This document shows positions 35,559 to 43,557 of a stretch of 64,000 bases of DNA, piece by piece (position 1 is the stretch's first letter; each line of letters begins with the position of its first letter). The notes under the pieces were generated by a model, which made no database searches, was not told the DNA's origin, and saw only the letters and a list, made by a program, of their open reading frames with translations. The position numbers and the translations under genes were made by a program. Source of the stretch: Citrobacter portucalensis (lineage in GTDB: Bacteria; Pseudomonadota; Gammaproteobacteria; Enterobacterales; Enterobacteriaceae); assembly GCF_002042885.1 (NCBI RefSeq), contig NZ_MVFY01000007.1, positions 1-64,000 of the forward strand, given 5' to 3'.

Positions 35559-35867
35559 GTGTCAGCAATAAATCACATAAAAAACCCGCTAACAATTATT
35601 GGTATCTTCGCAGGGATAGTTGAGGTTTCAGCTAACTTTGTTCTTCCATTCTTGGAAGAGGGGCAACAAGCAACATACATATGGTTTTTGATGCTGTTCC
35701 CGGCTGCTTTAGTGGTTCTTTTCTTCATAACGCTAAACTTTAATCACGTTGTGCTTTATGCCCCAAGCGATTATAAGGATGACCAAAGCTTCATGAGAGC
35801 TAATGGGAAAATGGATAACAACGTAGTAGTGGGTACCGATCCAACACAGGGGTTTGATTTGTCATGA
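35559..35867 (+). CDS. Two-transmembrane protein of a conserved accessory pair
   Basis: 102 residues from a GTG with GAGGGG upstream. Two membrane helices (LTIIGIFAGIVEVSANFVLPFL; YIWFLMLFPAALVVLFFITL) precede a short cytoplasmic tail with VLYAPSDYKDDQSF. I recognise this helix-pair-plus-VLYAPSDY pattern as a recurring bacterial 2TM domain of unknown function. It is coupled (ATGA) to the next gene, forming a two-gene cassette with its own terminator between lysis and packaging genes. A defence, exclusion or toxin-like role is possible but unproven. Confidence 0.7.
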   Translation: MSAINHIKNPLTIIGIFAGIVEVSANFVLPFLEEGQQATYIWFLMLFPAALVVLFFITLNFNHVVLYAPSDYKDDQSFMRANGKMDNNVVVGTDPTQGFDLS

Positions 35868-36130
35868 GGACATTCATATCTGGCACGTTCAAAAATACAA
35901 CAATGGACCTTGATGGTGCGCATTATGAAGAATGCACTTTTCAGAATTGCATTATTCGTTTTCGCGGGACAGCTCCATTTGGGTTAGTAGGTTGCAAATT
36001 TGAGTCATGTAAATGGTCTTTAGAGGGGCCAGCGGCCAACACAATCCAATTTTTACGTTTAATGTATAAAGATATGGGTGATTTTGGTAAACAAATGGTC
36101 GAAGCAACATTTGAAAATATAAAAAAATGA
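35864..36130 (+). CDS. Short pentapeptide-like partner of the 2TM protein
   Basis: 88 residues. The N-terminal TFKNTTMDLDGAHYEECTFQNCIIRF and GCKFESCKWSLEGPA have regularly spaced C-x-F/C-x-W repeats like a short right-handed beta-helix. The end IQFLRLMYKDMGDFGKQMVEATFENI looks conserved. Overlaps the 2TM gene by 4 nt. The co-occurrence of these two shapes seems to be a conserved module; function unknown. Confidence 0.65.
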   Translation: MRTFISGTFKNTTMDLDGAHYEECTFQNCIIRFRGTAPFGLVGCKFESCKWSLEGPAANTIQFLRLMYKDMGDFGKQMVEATFENIKK

Positions 36131-36160
36131 CGCCAGCACCTGAGTAATTTGTATTTTTAT

Positions 36161-36187
36161 AAAGCCTCGCTTATGCGGGGCTTTTTT
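36161..36187 (+). terminator. Terminator of the 2TM cassette
   Basis: AAGCCTCGC-ttat-GCGGGGCTT with six T. Nearly the same stem (GCCTCGC/GCGGGGC) terminates the accessory gene at 47974-48693. Confidence 0.9.
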
Positions 36188-36227
36188 ATGCGCATCGCAC
36201 GCGCACATCAAAGAGAGTCTTTCAGTA

Positions 36228-36294
36228 GTGAGCCTGGGTGATGCCGTTAGGTTGCGTTTACCTCTCGGGCGGCATTGCCGTGCGACAGGCTCAC
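36228..36294 (+). ncRNA. Candidate structured RNA, long three-tier hairpin
   Basis: GTGAGCCTG (36228-36236) pairs with CAGGCTCAC (36286-36294). Inside, ATGCCG (36241-36246) pairs with CGGCAT (36270-36275), and AGGT (36249-36252) with ACCT (36260-36263). The three nested stems leave small internal loops. It lies between a terminator and the ORF at 36313. It may be a 5' leader element, a processed small RNA or a packaging-related structure; no family is assigned. Confidence 0.5.
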
Positions 36295-36312
36295 GTCTAA
36301 AAGGAAACGCAC

Positions 36313-36648
36313 ATGAAGTATCAGCTCGCAAAATTGTATCGCGGTGATCGTTTCTTCGGGTATGGAATAGCAGTAGGTGGCTTGCTTATTGATGGTCAGG
36401 TTTCAACGGTGGTAGAAACTGCGCCAAACGAAATGCCGAAAGTAATTGCGACATTTAATCTCAGCAATGAACATTCCGAAAATCAACCACGAATTGATTT
36501 AGACAACCCAAGTGCTTCTAACGAATTCCATTTTGTAATCCATCCAGAAAAGCAATTGACAGTTGAGCAAGCAGAAGAGCTAGGTGATGTAGTGAATGAT
36601 TTTCTTGCTAAGCACAATCTGTGTGGTGGTGGTGCATGGAAGTATTGA
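36313..36648 (+). CDS. Hypothetical phage protein
   Basis: 111 residues, preceded by AAAGGAAACGCAC. A beta-rich start (MKYQLAKLYRGDRFFGYGIAVGG) and an acidic helical end (LTVEQAEELGDVVNDFLAKH). It directly precedes and overlaps the glycosyltransferase gene. No family recognised. Confidence 0.65.
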   Translation: MKYQLAKLYRGDRFFGYGIAVGGLLIDGQVSTVVETAPNEMPKVIATFNLSNEHSENQPRIDLDNPSASNEFHFVIHPEKQLTVEQAEELGDVVNDFLAKHNLCGGGAWKY

Positions 36649-38093
36649 TAAACGGGGTACGTTTTATACCAGAAGGCGATAACAAGGTACGTATTGGGAT
36701 AGCAATCACAACCCATAATCGTCATGAAGTGCTTAAGCGAGCCATTGAGCAGCACATGAAGCATCTTCCATCTGGTGCGCTGGTGGTCGTGATCGATGAT
36801 GGCTCAAAACCTGCATCGGTAGTGCCAGTCGGCGTGCAACTGCTTCGGCATGAAACATCACTCGGCATTGTTGCCTCGAAGAACGCCAGCCTGTCAGCCC
36901 TGATGGATGTCGGGTGCGAGCATCTGTTTTTATGGGATGATGATGCCTGGCCCATCGCCGATAACTGGCATCTTCCCTACATCGAATCACCAGAGCCGCA
37001 CCTGGCTTACCAGTTTCTGGATCTGGCCGGTTGCAATAAGCTGAACGACATGGCGGAGCTGTACCGTGATGATAAGCATGTTGCTTACACTGGTCAGCGC
37101 GGGGTGATGCTTTATTACCACCGCAGCGCCATCGAGAAGGTTGGCGGATTCGATCCGGTATACGGTCGCGGCATGTACGAGCATCCCGATCTGGCGCTTC
37201 GGATACACAACGCTGGTTTAACGTCGTGGGCGTTCGCTGATGTAATTGGCTCTGAAAAGCTGATTCACTCAATGGACGAGTACGAAGAGGGCGCGCGCTC
37301 AATACCACGGCCTGACCGAGAGGCACTGGTAAAAAGAAACGTTGGCATCTTCAACGCCCGACGCGACAGCGGTTATACAGGCTTTGCCTCGTACAGCAGA
37401 AATCCAAATCTAGTGATTACGACGCTGCTCACAAGCCAGCCAGACCCACAGCGAGGCAGGAAGATGAAACCCGACCCGCAGGCTCTTCAGGCTTGGGCAG
37501 ATTCAATATCCGGCGCGCTGCCGATTGTCCTGGCTGACGAATTAAAAGAGTCGCCAACTGGCGCTGGTCTGTTTGAAGTCCCGCCGTTGGGTATGAGCCC
37601 CTACTTTGCTCGCTGGCTTCACATCTATCAGTATCTTCGTGCCCACCCTGAATACCATCTTGTCTGGTGTACTGACGGGACAGACGTTGAAATGCTGCGT
37701 GAGCCTTGGGCAGAGATGGCGCCGGGTAAAATTTACGTTGGCTCTGAGCACAAAACCTACTTTGACGAATGGATGAAGGACAATCACCACGGCAAAGCTT
37801 ATAGCGTGTTCTTCGAACTGCACCGGGATGAGCAACTGCTTAATGCTGGCCTGATTGGTGGCTGCCGTGAAGATGTAATGGAGTTCGCCCACCGGATCAT
37901 CCGTCAGCATTACCTTATTGAAAGCCACCGCTTCTGGAAGATGGAAGCAGCTCCCGCCACGCTGGTGGATATGGGCGCTTTCGGAATGGCTGCAAAGTCA
38001 TTCGGTAATCGAATCGTTACGGGCCCTCTGGTGCATACCATCTTTAAAACGGACGGTTTCGGTAAGGAGTTAGCGTGGTGGAAACACAAGTGA
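36636..38093 (+). CDS. GT-A fold glycosyltransferase-like phage protein
   Basis: 485 residues from the ATG at 36636. The N-terminal GT2-type fold has RIGIAITTHNRHEVLKRAIEQ, VVVIDDGS and FLWDDDAW (a DxD-type metal site near residue 110), with GGFDPVYGRGMYEHPDLALR typical of GT2 acceptor loops. The second half (from about residue 270: NLVITTLLTSQPDPQRG, VWCTDGTDVEMLREPW) looks like a second domain. Possible roles are modifying host surface sugar or phage proteins or DNA. Unusual next to packaging genes. Confidence 0.8.
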   Translation: MEVLINGVRFIPEGDNKVRIGIAITTHNRHEVLKRAIEQHMKHLPSGALVVVIDDGSKPASVVPVGVQLLRHETSLGIVASKNASLSALMDVGCEHLFLWDDDAWPIADNWHLPYIESPEPHLAYQFLDLAGCNKLNDMAELYRDDKHVAYTGQRGVMLYYHRSAIEKVGGFDPVYGRGMYEHPDLALRIHNAGLTSWAFADVIGSEKLIHSMDEYEEGARSIPRPDREALVKRNVGIFNARRDSGYTGFASYSRNPNLVITTLLTSQPDPQRGRKMKPDPQALQAWADSISGALPIVLADELKESPTGAGLFEVPPLGMSPYFARWLHIYQYLRAHPEYHLVWCTDGTDVEMLREPWAEMAPGKIYVGSEHKTYFDEWMKDNHHGKAYSVFFELHRDEQLLNAGLIGGCREDVMEFAHRIIRQHYLIESHRFWKMEAAPATLVDMGAFGMAAKSFGNRIVTGPLVHTIFKTDGFGKELAWWKHK

Positions 38094-38665
38094 AGTTTGC
38101 AGTTATCGGACACCATTCCCGATATAAGCAGGTATCGCGTCTTGCTGAACTTCTCGGTGATGTACTGCTGATTGATAGCGGAGACCATGGCGCAAACTGG
38201 AATCATCGCCGCGCGCTTGAATGGGCATCATGGCAGGATTGCCGGGTAGTAATTATCGAAGATGACGCGTTGCCCGTTTCAAATTTCGTTGAGCGGGTTA
38301 GTGAATGGCTTAACCGCTTCCCGGAAACGCTGGTGAGTTTCTACCTGGGCACAGGCCGCCCACCTCAATATCAAATGCAAATAGCCGAACGGCTGATAGT
38401 TGCTGATAAGACTCGGGCAGACTTCATCATGTTGCCGCGACTGATACACGGGGTTTGCTATAGCGTACCGCATCAGCATATTGAGCGCGTGTTGTCTCGA
38501 TGGGACAGCAGCAAGCCTGCCGATTATGCCGTTGGTGATGCCTATGGCGGCGCTGTGGTTTATCCGTGTTACTCGCTGGTGGACCATGCTGACGGCGAAC
38601 CGGTGGAGCGTCACCCTGATTCATCGCCACGAACAGAACGCCGCCGGGCGTGGAGGTTAGCCTGA
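38075..38665 (+). CDS. Second glycosyltransferase-like phage protein
   Basis: 196 residues from a GTG overlapping the previous gene by 19 nt. FAVIGHHSRYKQVSRLAELLG, RALEWASWQDCRVVIIEDDALPV and GVCYSVPHQHIERVL suggest a GT25-like or GT2-like fold with a DxD-type motif (EDDA). It probably acts with the larger enzyme. Its stop overlaps the HNH gene ATG (TGATG). Confidence 0.65.
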   Translation: MVETQVKFAVIGHHSRYKQVSRLAELLGDVLLIDSGDHGANWNHRRALEWASWQDCRVVIIEDDALPVSNFVERVSEWLNRFPETLVSFYLGTGRPPQYQMQIAERLIVADKTRADFIMLPRLIHGVCYSVPHQHIERVLSRWDSSKPADYAVGDAYGGAVVYPCYSLVDHADGEPVERHPDSSPRTERRRAWRLA

Positions 38666-39015
38666 TGCCTGCGTTAATACCGAGAGCATGCCGCAAGCGT
38701 GGCTGCCCTTGCACAACCACAGATCGCTCAGGCTATTGTCCCAAGCACCTTAACGAAGGCTGGCAGCAGCATCAGCGAGGACAGAGCAGGCATCAGCGAG
38801 GTTATGGCAGCAAGTGGGACAGGCTGCGCCCAATCGTTCTCGACAGAGATAAACACCTTTGTCAGGAATGCCTGCGAAATGGAAGGTATACACCCGCAGA
38901 GACGGTGGACCACATCACCGCCAAAGCAAATGGGGGGGCCGATGACCTGTCCAACCTCGAAAGCCTCTGCAAGCCTTGCCACAGGGCGAAGACAGCGGTT
39001 GAAAGATTCAAATGA
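38665..39015 (+). CDS. HNH endonuclease of the packaging module
   Basis: 116 residues from the ATG at 38665, with GGAGG 8 nt upstream. CQECLRNGR, ETVDHITAKANGG and NLESLCKPCHRAKT give the CxxC...HNH...CxxC core. It is the HK97 gp74-type nuclease that assists terminase cleavage at cos. Basic N-terminus with extra Cys residues. Confidence 0.92.
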   Translation: MPALIPRACRKRGCPCTTTDRSGYCPKHLNEGWQQHQRGQSRHQRGYGSKWDRLRPIVLDRDKHLCQECLRNGRYTPAETVDHITAKANGGADDLSNLESLCKPCHRAKTAVERFK

Positions 39016-39172
39016 CATCAATTCTCATTTGAGTAGACCGAGGGGGAGGGCGGGTTGAAAGTTCAGGAACGACGCGCCAAAGGACCGCCGCCTAACCTTT
39101 TTTCACATCGCCGCAGGTTAGAAAACTTTTTTATGGGGTCCCCCATTCGATGATTAATAGGAGTTTTCGATT
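39016..39172 (+). other. cos: Probable cos packaging region
   Basis: 157 bp of non-coding DNA between the HNH nuclease and the small terminase gene, with purine-rich GAGGGGGAGGGCGGG, a GC-rich stretch (GACGCGCCAAAGGACCGCCGCC) and T/A runs. In HK97-type cos phages the cohesive end lies in this interval. The exact nick positions cannot be read by eye. Confidence 0.5.
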
Positions 39173-39646
39173 ATGTCTGGACCACCGAAAACCCCGACAC
39201 ATCTACGTTTGGTGAGGGGTAACCCATCAAAACGCCCGATAAATGAGAACGAACCAAAACCCGCTGCAGGGGTACCCCCAACGCCGAAGCATTTCGACAA
39301 ACAGGGGAAGTACTGGTTCAAGCGGATGGCTGAAGAGCTAGATGCGATTGGTGTGATGTCTCAACTGGATGCCAGAGCTCTTGAGTTGCTGGTTGAGGCA
39401 TATACCGAATACAGGCACCACTGCGACACGCTCGAAATTGAGGGATACACCTACCGGACCGAAACGCAGAGCGGTGATGTGATGATCAAAGCTCACCCGG
39501 CAGCCATCATGAAAGCTGATGCCTGGAAACGTCTGCGCGCCATGCTCGGTGAGTTCGGCATGACGCCAGCAAGCCGCTCTAAAGTGAATGCAAAAGGTCC
39601 TGATGCGGTTGACCCGCTGGCCGAGTTTATGAAAGCGAGGGATTAA
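39173..39646 (+). CDS. Terminase small subunit, P27 family
   Basis: 157 residues: KTPTHLRLVRGNPSKRPINENEPKP is the hallmark start of P27/HK97-type small terminases, followed by a helical core. It recognises the packaging site and loads the large subunit. Its stop overlaps the next ATG by 1 nt. Confidence 0.93.
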   Translation: MSGPPKTPTHLRLVRGNPSKRPINENEPKPAAGVPPTPKHFDKQGKYWFKRMAEELDAIGVMSQLDARALELLVEAYTEYRHHCDTLEIEGYTYRTETQSGDVMIKAHPAAIMKADAWKRLRAMLGEFGMTPASRSKVNAKGPDAVDPLAEFMKARD

Positions 39647-41382
39647 TGGCTAAGGTTGCAGATGGCATCCGCTACGCCGAGAGGGTGGTGGCGGGGGAAA
39701 TTATTGCCTGTGAATATGTGCGCCTTGCCTGTCAGCGTTTTCTTGACGATTTGGCACACGGCGAAGAGCGCGGTATTTTCTTCAGTGAGCCGCGCGCGCA
39801 GCACATCCTGAATTTCTATAATTTTGTTCCTCACGTCAAAGGCGCGCTGGCTGGCCAGCCTATTGAACTGATGGACTGGCATGTTTTCATCCTGATTAAT
39901 ATTTTTGGTTTTGTTATCCCGCTGGTTAACGAAGAGACGGGGGAAACCGTCCTGCGTAACGACGGCAGCGGTCGGCCGGTGATGGTTCGGCGTTTCCGTA
40001 CAGCAGATGTTGAGGTGGCCCGTAAAAATGCCAAATCAACACTTTGCTCCGGTGTGGGTCTCTATATGGCTGGCGCTGACGGCGAGGGCGGGGCGGAGGT
40101 TTATTCCGCTGCCACCACCCGTGACCAGGCGCGAATTGTTTTTGAAGACGCGAAGAATATGGTCAAGAAGGCGAAAGCCACTCTTGGCCGGATCTTCGAA
40201 TTCAACAAGCTCGCTATCTACCAGGAGCAAACGGCCTCCAAATTCGAGCCTTTATCATCAGATGCGAACAACCTCGACGGCCTGAACATACACTGCGCCA
40301 TCGTCGACGAGCTGCATGCTCATAAAACCCGTGACGTCTGGGACGTTCTGGAGACGGCCACCGGCGCGCGCCTGCAATCACTGCTTTTTGGTATCACCAC
40401 AGCCGGCTTTAACAAAGAAGGCATCTGCTATGAACTGCGCGATTACGCCATCAAGGTGCTGCGCGGCCTGGTTAAAGACGATACGTTTTTTGCCATCATC
40501 TACACCTTAGACGAAGGTGACGATCCCTTTGATGAAAAAGTCTGGCAGAAGGCGAATCCGGGGCTGGGTATCTGTAAGCGCTGGGATGACCTGCGCCGCC
40601 TGGCTAAAAAGGCGAAAGAGCAGGTTTCGGCCAGGATTAACTTTTTCACCAAACACATGAATATCTGGGTTACTGCTGAGTCGGCCTGGATGGACATGAT
40701 GAAATGGGAGAAATGCGAGTTTATCGCTCCGCAGCATGAACTTAAAACCTATCCCTCCTGGGTGGGCGTTGACCTCTCAAACAAAATTGATATCTGTGCG
40801 GCCGCTAAAGTCTGGCGCGCGCCAGGTGGTCACGTTCATGCAGATTTTAAATTCTGGCTCCCGGAGGGGCGCCTTGAGAAGTGTTCACGCCAGATGGCAG
40901 AGCTCTATCGTAAGTGGGCCGAGATGGACAAGCTGATCCTTACCGACGGGGATGTAATCGACCATGCTCAGATTAAGGAAGAGTTGCAGGTGTGGGTTGC
41001 CGGCGAGAGTCTGAAAGAAATTGGCTTCGACCCCTGGAGTGCGACGCAGTTCAGCCTTGCGCTGGCAGAAGAAGGGCTGCCGCTGGTGGAAGTACCGCAG
41101 ACGGTTCGCAATTTCTCTGAGGCGATGAAAGAGGTCGAAGCGCTGGTATACGGTGGCCGCTTCCATCACAGCGATCACCCGGTAATGAACTGGATGATGT
41201 CCAACGTAACCGTAAAACCTGACCGGAACGAGAACATTTTCCCGAATAAATCCACACCAGAGGCCAAGATTGATGGTCCGGCGGCATTGTTCACAGCAAT
41301 GAGCCGCGTTCTGGTTAACGGTGGCAACGACCAGCAGGATCTTTCCGGATTCTTCAATAATCCCATCATGGTAGGTTTCTGA
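39646..41382 (+). CDS. Terminase large subunit, HK97 type
   Basis: 578 residues (Terminase_1). The ATPase P-loop variant VARKNAKSTLCSGVG is near residue 130, the Walker B-like LNIHCAIVDELHAH near residue 215, and a nuclease domain with acidic residues (WVGVDLSNKIDICAA, LILTDGDVIDHAQI) in the second half. It cuts concatemers at cos and pumps DNA into proheads. Confidence 0.96.
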   Translation: MAKVADGIRYAERVVAGEIIACEYVRLACQRFLDDLAHGEERGIFFSEPRAQHILNFYNFVPHVKGALAGQPIELMDWHVFILINIFGFVIPLVNEETGETVLRNDGSGRPVMVRRFRTADVEVARKNAKSTLCSGVGLYMAGADGEGGAEVYSAATTRDQARIVFEDAKNMVKKAKATLGRIFEFNKLAIYQEQTASKFEPLSSDANNLDGLNIHCAIVDELHAHKTRDVWDVLETATGARLQSLLFGITTAGFNKEGICYELRDYAIKVLRGLVKDDTFFAIIYTLDEGDDPFDEKVWQKANPGLGICKRWDDLRRLAKKAKEQVSARINFFTKHMNIWVTAESAWMDMMKWEKCEFIAPQHELKTYPSWVGVDLSNKIDICAAAKVWRAPGGHVHADFKFWLPEGRLEKCSRQMAELYRKWAEMDKLILTDGDVIDHAQIKEELQVWVAGESLKEIGFDPWSATQFSLALAEEGLPLVEVPQTVRNFSEAMKEVEALVYGGRFHHSDHPVMNWMMSNVTVKPDRNENIFPNKSTPEAKIDGPAALFTAMSRVLVNGGNDQQDLSGFFNNPIMVGF

Positions 41383-42686
41383 TGAAAAAAAACAAACAGC
41401 CAGGCAGGGTGAAAAGCGCTCTGCTTAACTGGCTCGGTGTGCCTATCAGCCTCACTACCGGCACATTCTGGGAGGAATGGTTTGGTACCAGCAGCAGCGG
41501 AAAGGTGGTAACGGCCGATAAAGCCATCCAGCTATCGGCAGTGTGGGCATGCGTAAGGCTGTTAAGCGAGTCTATTTCAACCCTTCCGCTGAAAATATAC
41601 GTTCGACAGCCTGACGGTTCACGAAAAGCAGCAACCGATCACCCTGCCTATTCGATACTGTGCCGCCGTCCCAATTCAGAAATGACGCCATCACGCTTTA
41701 TGTTGATGGTGGTCGCCAGTATCTGCCTGCGCGGGAACGCTTTCATTGAGAAGAAATTCATCGCAAATCGCATGGTTTCGCTGGTGCCTTTGCTGCCGCA
41801 GAACATGGTGGTTAAACGTCTCACTACCGGGGCGCTGGAATACAAATACACTGAAAACGGTAGCGAGCGCGTCGTTCCCGTCAAAAACATCATGCACATT
41901 CGCGGGTTCGGTCTGGATGGTGTTTGCGGCATGATGCCGATGAAAACCGGACGGGATGTGATCGGTTCAGCAATGGCGGTTGAGGAGTCTGCTGCGAAGA
42001 TATTTGAACAGGGGCTTCAGAGTTCAGGTTTTCTCTCCGCTGATAATGCGCTGAGTGACGAACAACGTGAAAGACTTCGCAGCTACATGGCTGCATTTAC
42101 CGGTTCAAAAAACGCCGGGAAAATCATGGTACTTGAAGGTGGATTGAAGTATCAGGGCGTTACCATGAATCCGGAAGATGCCCAGATGCTGGAAAGCCGA
42201 TCTTTCAGTATTGAGGAAATCTGCCGCTGGTTTCGTGTACCTCCTTTCATGGTTGGCCACACCACGAAACAAAGCAGTTGGGCATCCAGTCTTGAGGGTA
42301 TGAACCTGCAGTTCCTGACTCATACTCTTCGACCGCTGCTTGTTAATATTGAGCAGGAAATTGGCCGGTGCTTACTCGACAGCGATGACGAAGTGTTTGC
42401 AGAATTCTCTGTTGAAGGTCTACTGCGAGCCGATAGTGCCGGTCGCGCGGCATACTATACCAGCGCGCTTCAGAATGGCTGGATGTCCCGTAATGACGTT
42501 CGTCGTCTTGAGAACATGCCGCCAATTGAAGGGGGCGATATTTACACCGTTCAACTCAACCTGACGCAACTGAAAAATCTCGAAAGCAGCAACCCTGCTG
42601 TTCAGGCGCTGGCCCTGCGAGAGCTGCATAACCACGTATTCCCCGATATTTCCTTTGAACAATCTCCGCTGAAACAGGCCGCTTAG
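41382..42686 (+). CDS. Portal protein, HK97 family
   Basis: 434 residues. NWLGVPISLTTGTFWEEWFG, then VWACVRLLSESISTLPLKIY and the conserved SFSIEEICRWFRVPPFMVGH are classic HK97-type portal features. It forms the dodecameric DNA channel at one capsid vertex. Overlaps terL by 1 nt. Confidence 0.96.
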   Translation: MKKNKQPGRVKSALLNWLGVPISLTTGTFWEEWFGTSSSGKVVTADKAIQLSAVWACVRLLSESISTLPLKIYVRQPDGSRKAATDHPAYSILCRRPNSEMTPSRFMLMVVASICLRGNAFIEKKFIANRMVSLVPLLPQNMVVKRLTTGALEYKYTENGSERVVPVKNIMHIRGFGLDGVCGMMPMKTGRDVIGSAMAVEESAAKIFEQGLQSSGFLSADNALSDEQRERLRSYMAAFTGSKNAGKIMVLEGGLKYQGVTMNPEDAQMLESRSFSIEEICRWFRVPPFMVGHTTKQSSWASSLEGMNLQFLTHTLRPLLVNIEQEIGRCLLDSDDEVFAEFSVEGLLRADSAGRAAYYTSALQNGWMSRNDVRRLENMPPIEGGDIYTVQLNLTQLKNLESSNPAVQALALRELHNHVFPDISFEQSPLKQAA

Positions 42687-42699
42687 GAGCACTTTCCTG

Positions 42700-43548
42700 A
42701 TGAGAAAAAAACAACTTCCGGTAGCACCGGTGGGTCGCCCCTGCGCGCGCGTTACCTGTGAAACATTACCGTCTGCACTGGACCGCTGGGACGGCGGGAT
42801 CAAAGCGGCGGCCACCGACGATAACAGCATTTCTGTTTTTGATGTGATCGGACAGGACTATTGGGGCGAAGGGGTAACAGCTAAACGTATTGCCGGTGCA
42901 CTTCGGGCGATGAATGGCGCCGACGTTACGGTGAATATCAACTCCCCGGGCGGCGACATGTTCGAAGGTCTGGCTATTTATAACCTTCTCCGCGAATACG
43001 AAGGCCGTGTAACTGTGAAGGTGCTCGGTATTGCCGCCAGCGCCGCCTCAGTCATTGCGATGGCCGGGGATGATATTCAGATCGGTCGTGGTGCCTTCCT
43101 GATGATCCACAACTGCTGGGTCTACGCGATGGGTAACCGCCATGACTTTGCGGAACTGGCACAGTCTCTGGAGCCCTTCGATAACGCTATGGCAGACATC
43201 TACGCGGCGCGTTCCGGCCTTGATATGGCAGCTGTTCAGAAACTGATGGATGCCGAGAGTTATATCGGTGGCAGTGACGCTGTGGCGAAGGGGCTGGCAG
43301 ACAGCCTGCTTTCTGCGGATGCGGTCAGTGATGGCGATGAATCACCCGCGGCCGCGCTTCGCAAACTTGATGCGCTGCTGGCTAAAACCAACACCCCGCG
43401 CTCTGAGCGCAGAAAACTCATTAAAGCCTTATCCGGTGGCATGCCTGGCGCTGTCACCACCAACGACGGTACGCCGGGCGCTGCCGAAGATATCAAACCT
43501 GAAACCCTCAATTCACTTGAAAGCGCTCTTGCGGCGTTAGTCAAATAA
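42700..43548 (+). CDS. ClpP-like (S14) prohead protease
   Basis: 282 residues. NINSPGGDMFEGLAIYN, the Ser in GIAASAASVIAMAG and the His in MIHNCWVYAMG give the ClpP catalytic arrangement. It removes the capsid protein N-terminal scaffold domain during maturation. The ClpP fold replaces the S78-type protease used by HK97 itself. Confidence 0.93.
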   Translation: MRKKQLPVAPVGRPCARVTCETLPSALDRWDGGIKAAATDDNSISVFDVIGQDYWGEGVTAKRIAGALRAMNGADVTVNINSPGGDMFEGLAIYNLLREYEGRVTVKVLGIAASAASVIAMAGDDIQIGRGAFLMIHNCWVYAMGNRHDFAELAQSLEPFDNAMADIYAARSGLDMAAVQKLMDAESYIGGSDAVAKGLADSLLSADAVSDGDESPAAALRKLDALLAKTNTPRSERRKLIKALSGGMPGAVTTNDGTPGAAEDIKPETLNSLESALAALVK

Positions 43549-43557
43549 GGACCCTTT

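Noticed and set aside
36733-37326. 197-codon minus-strand frame in the glycosyltransferase gene
   Set aside because: Antisense shadow with skewed Arg/His/Ser content.
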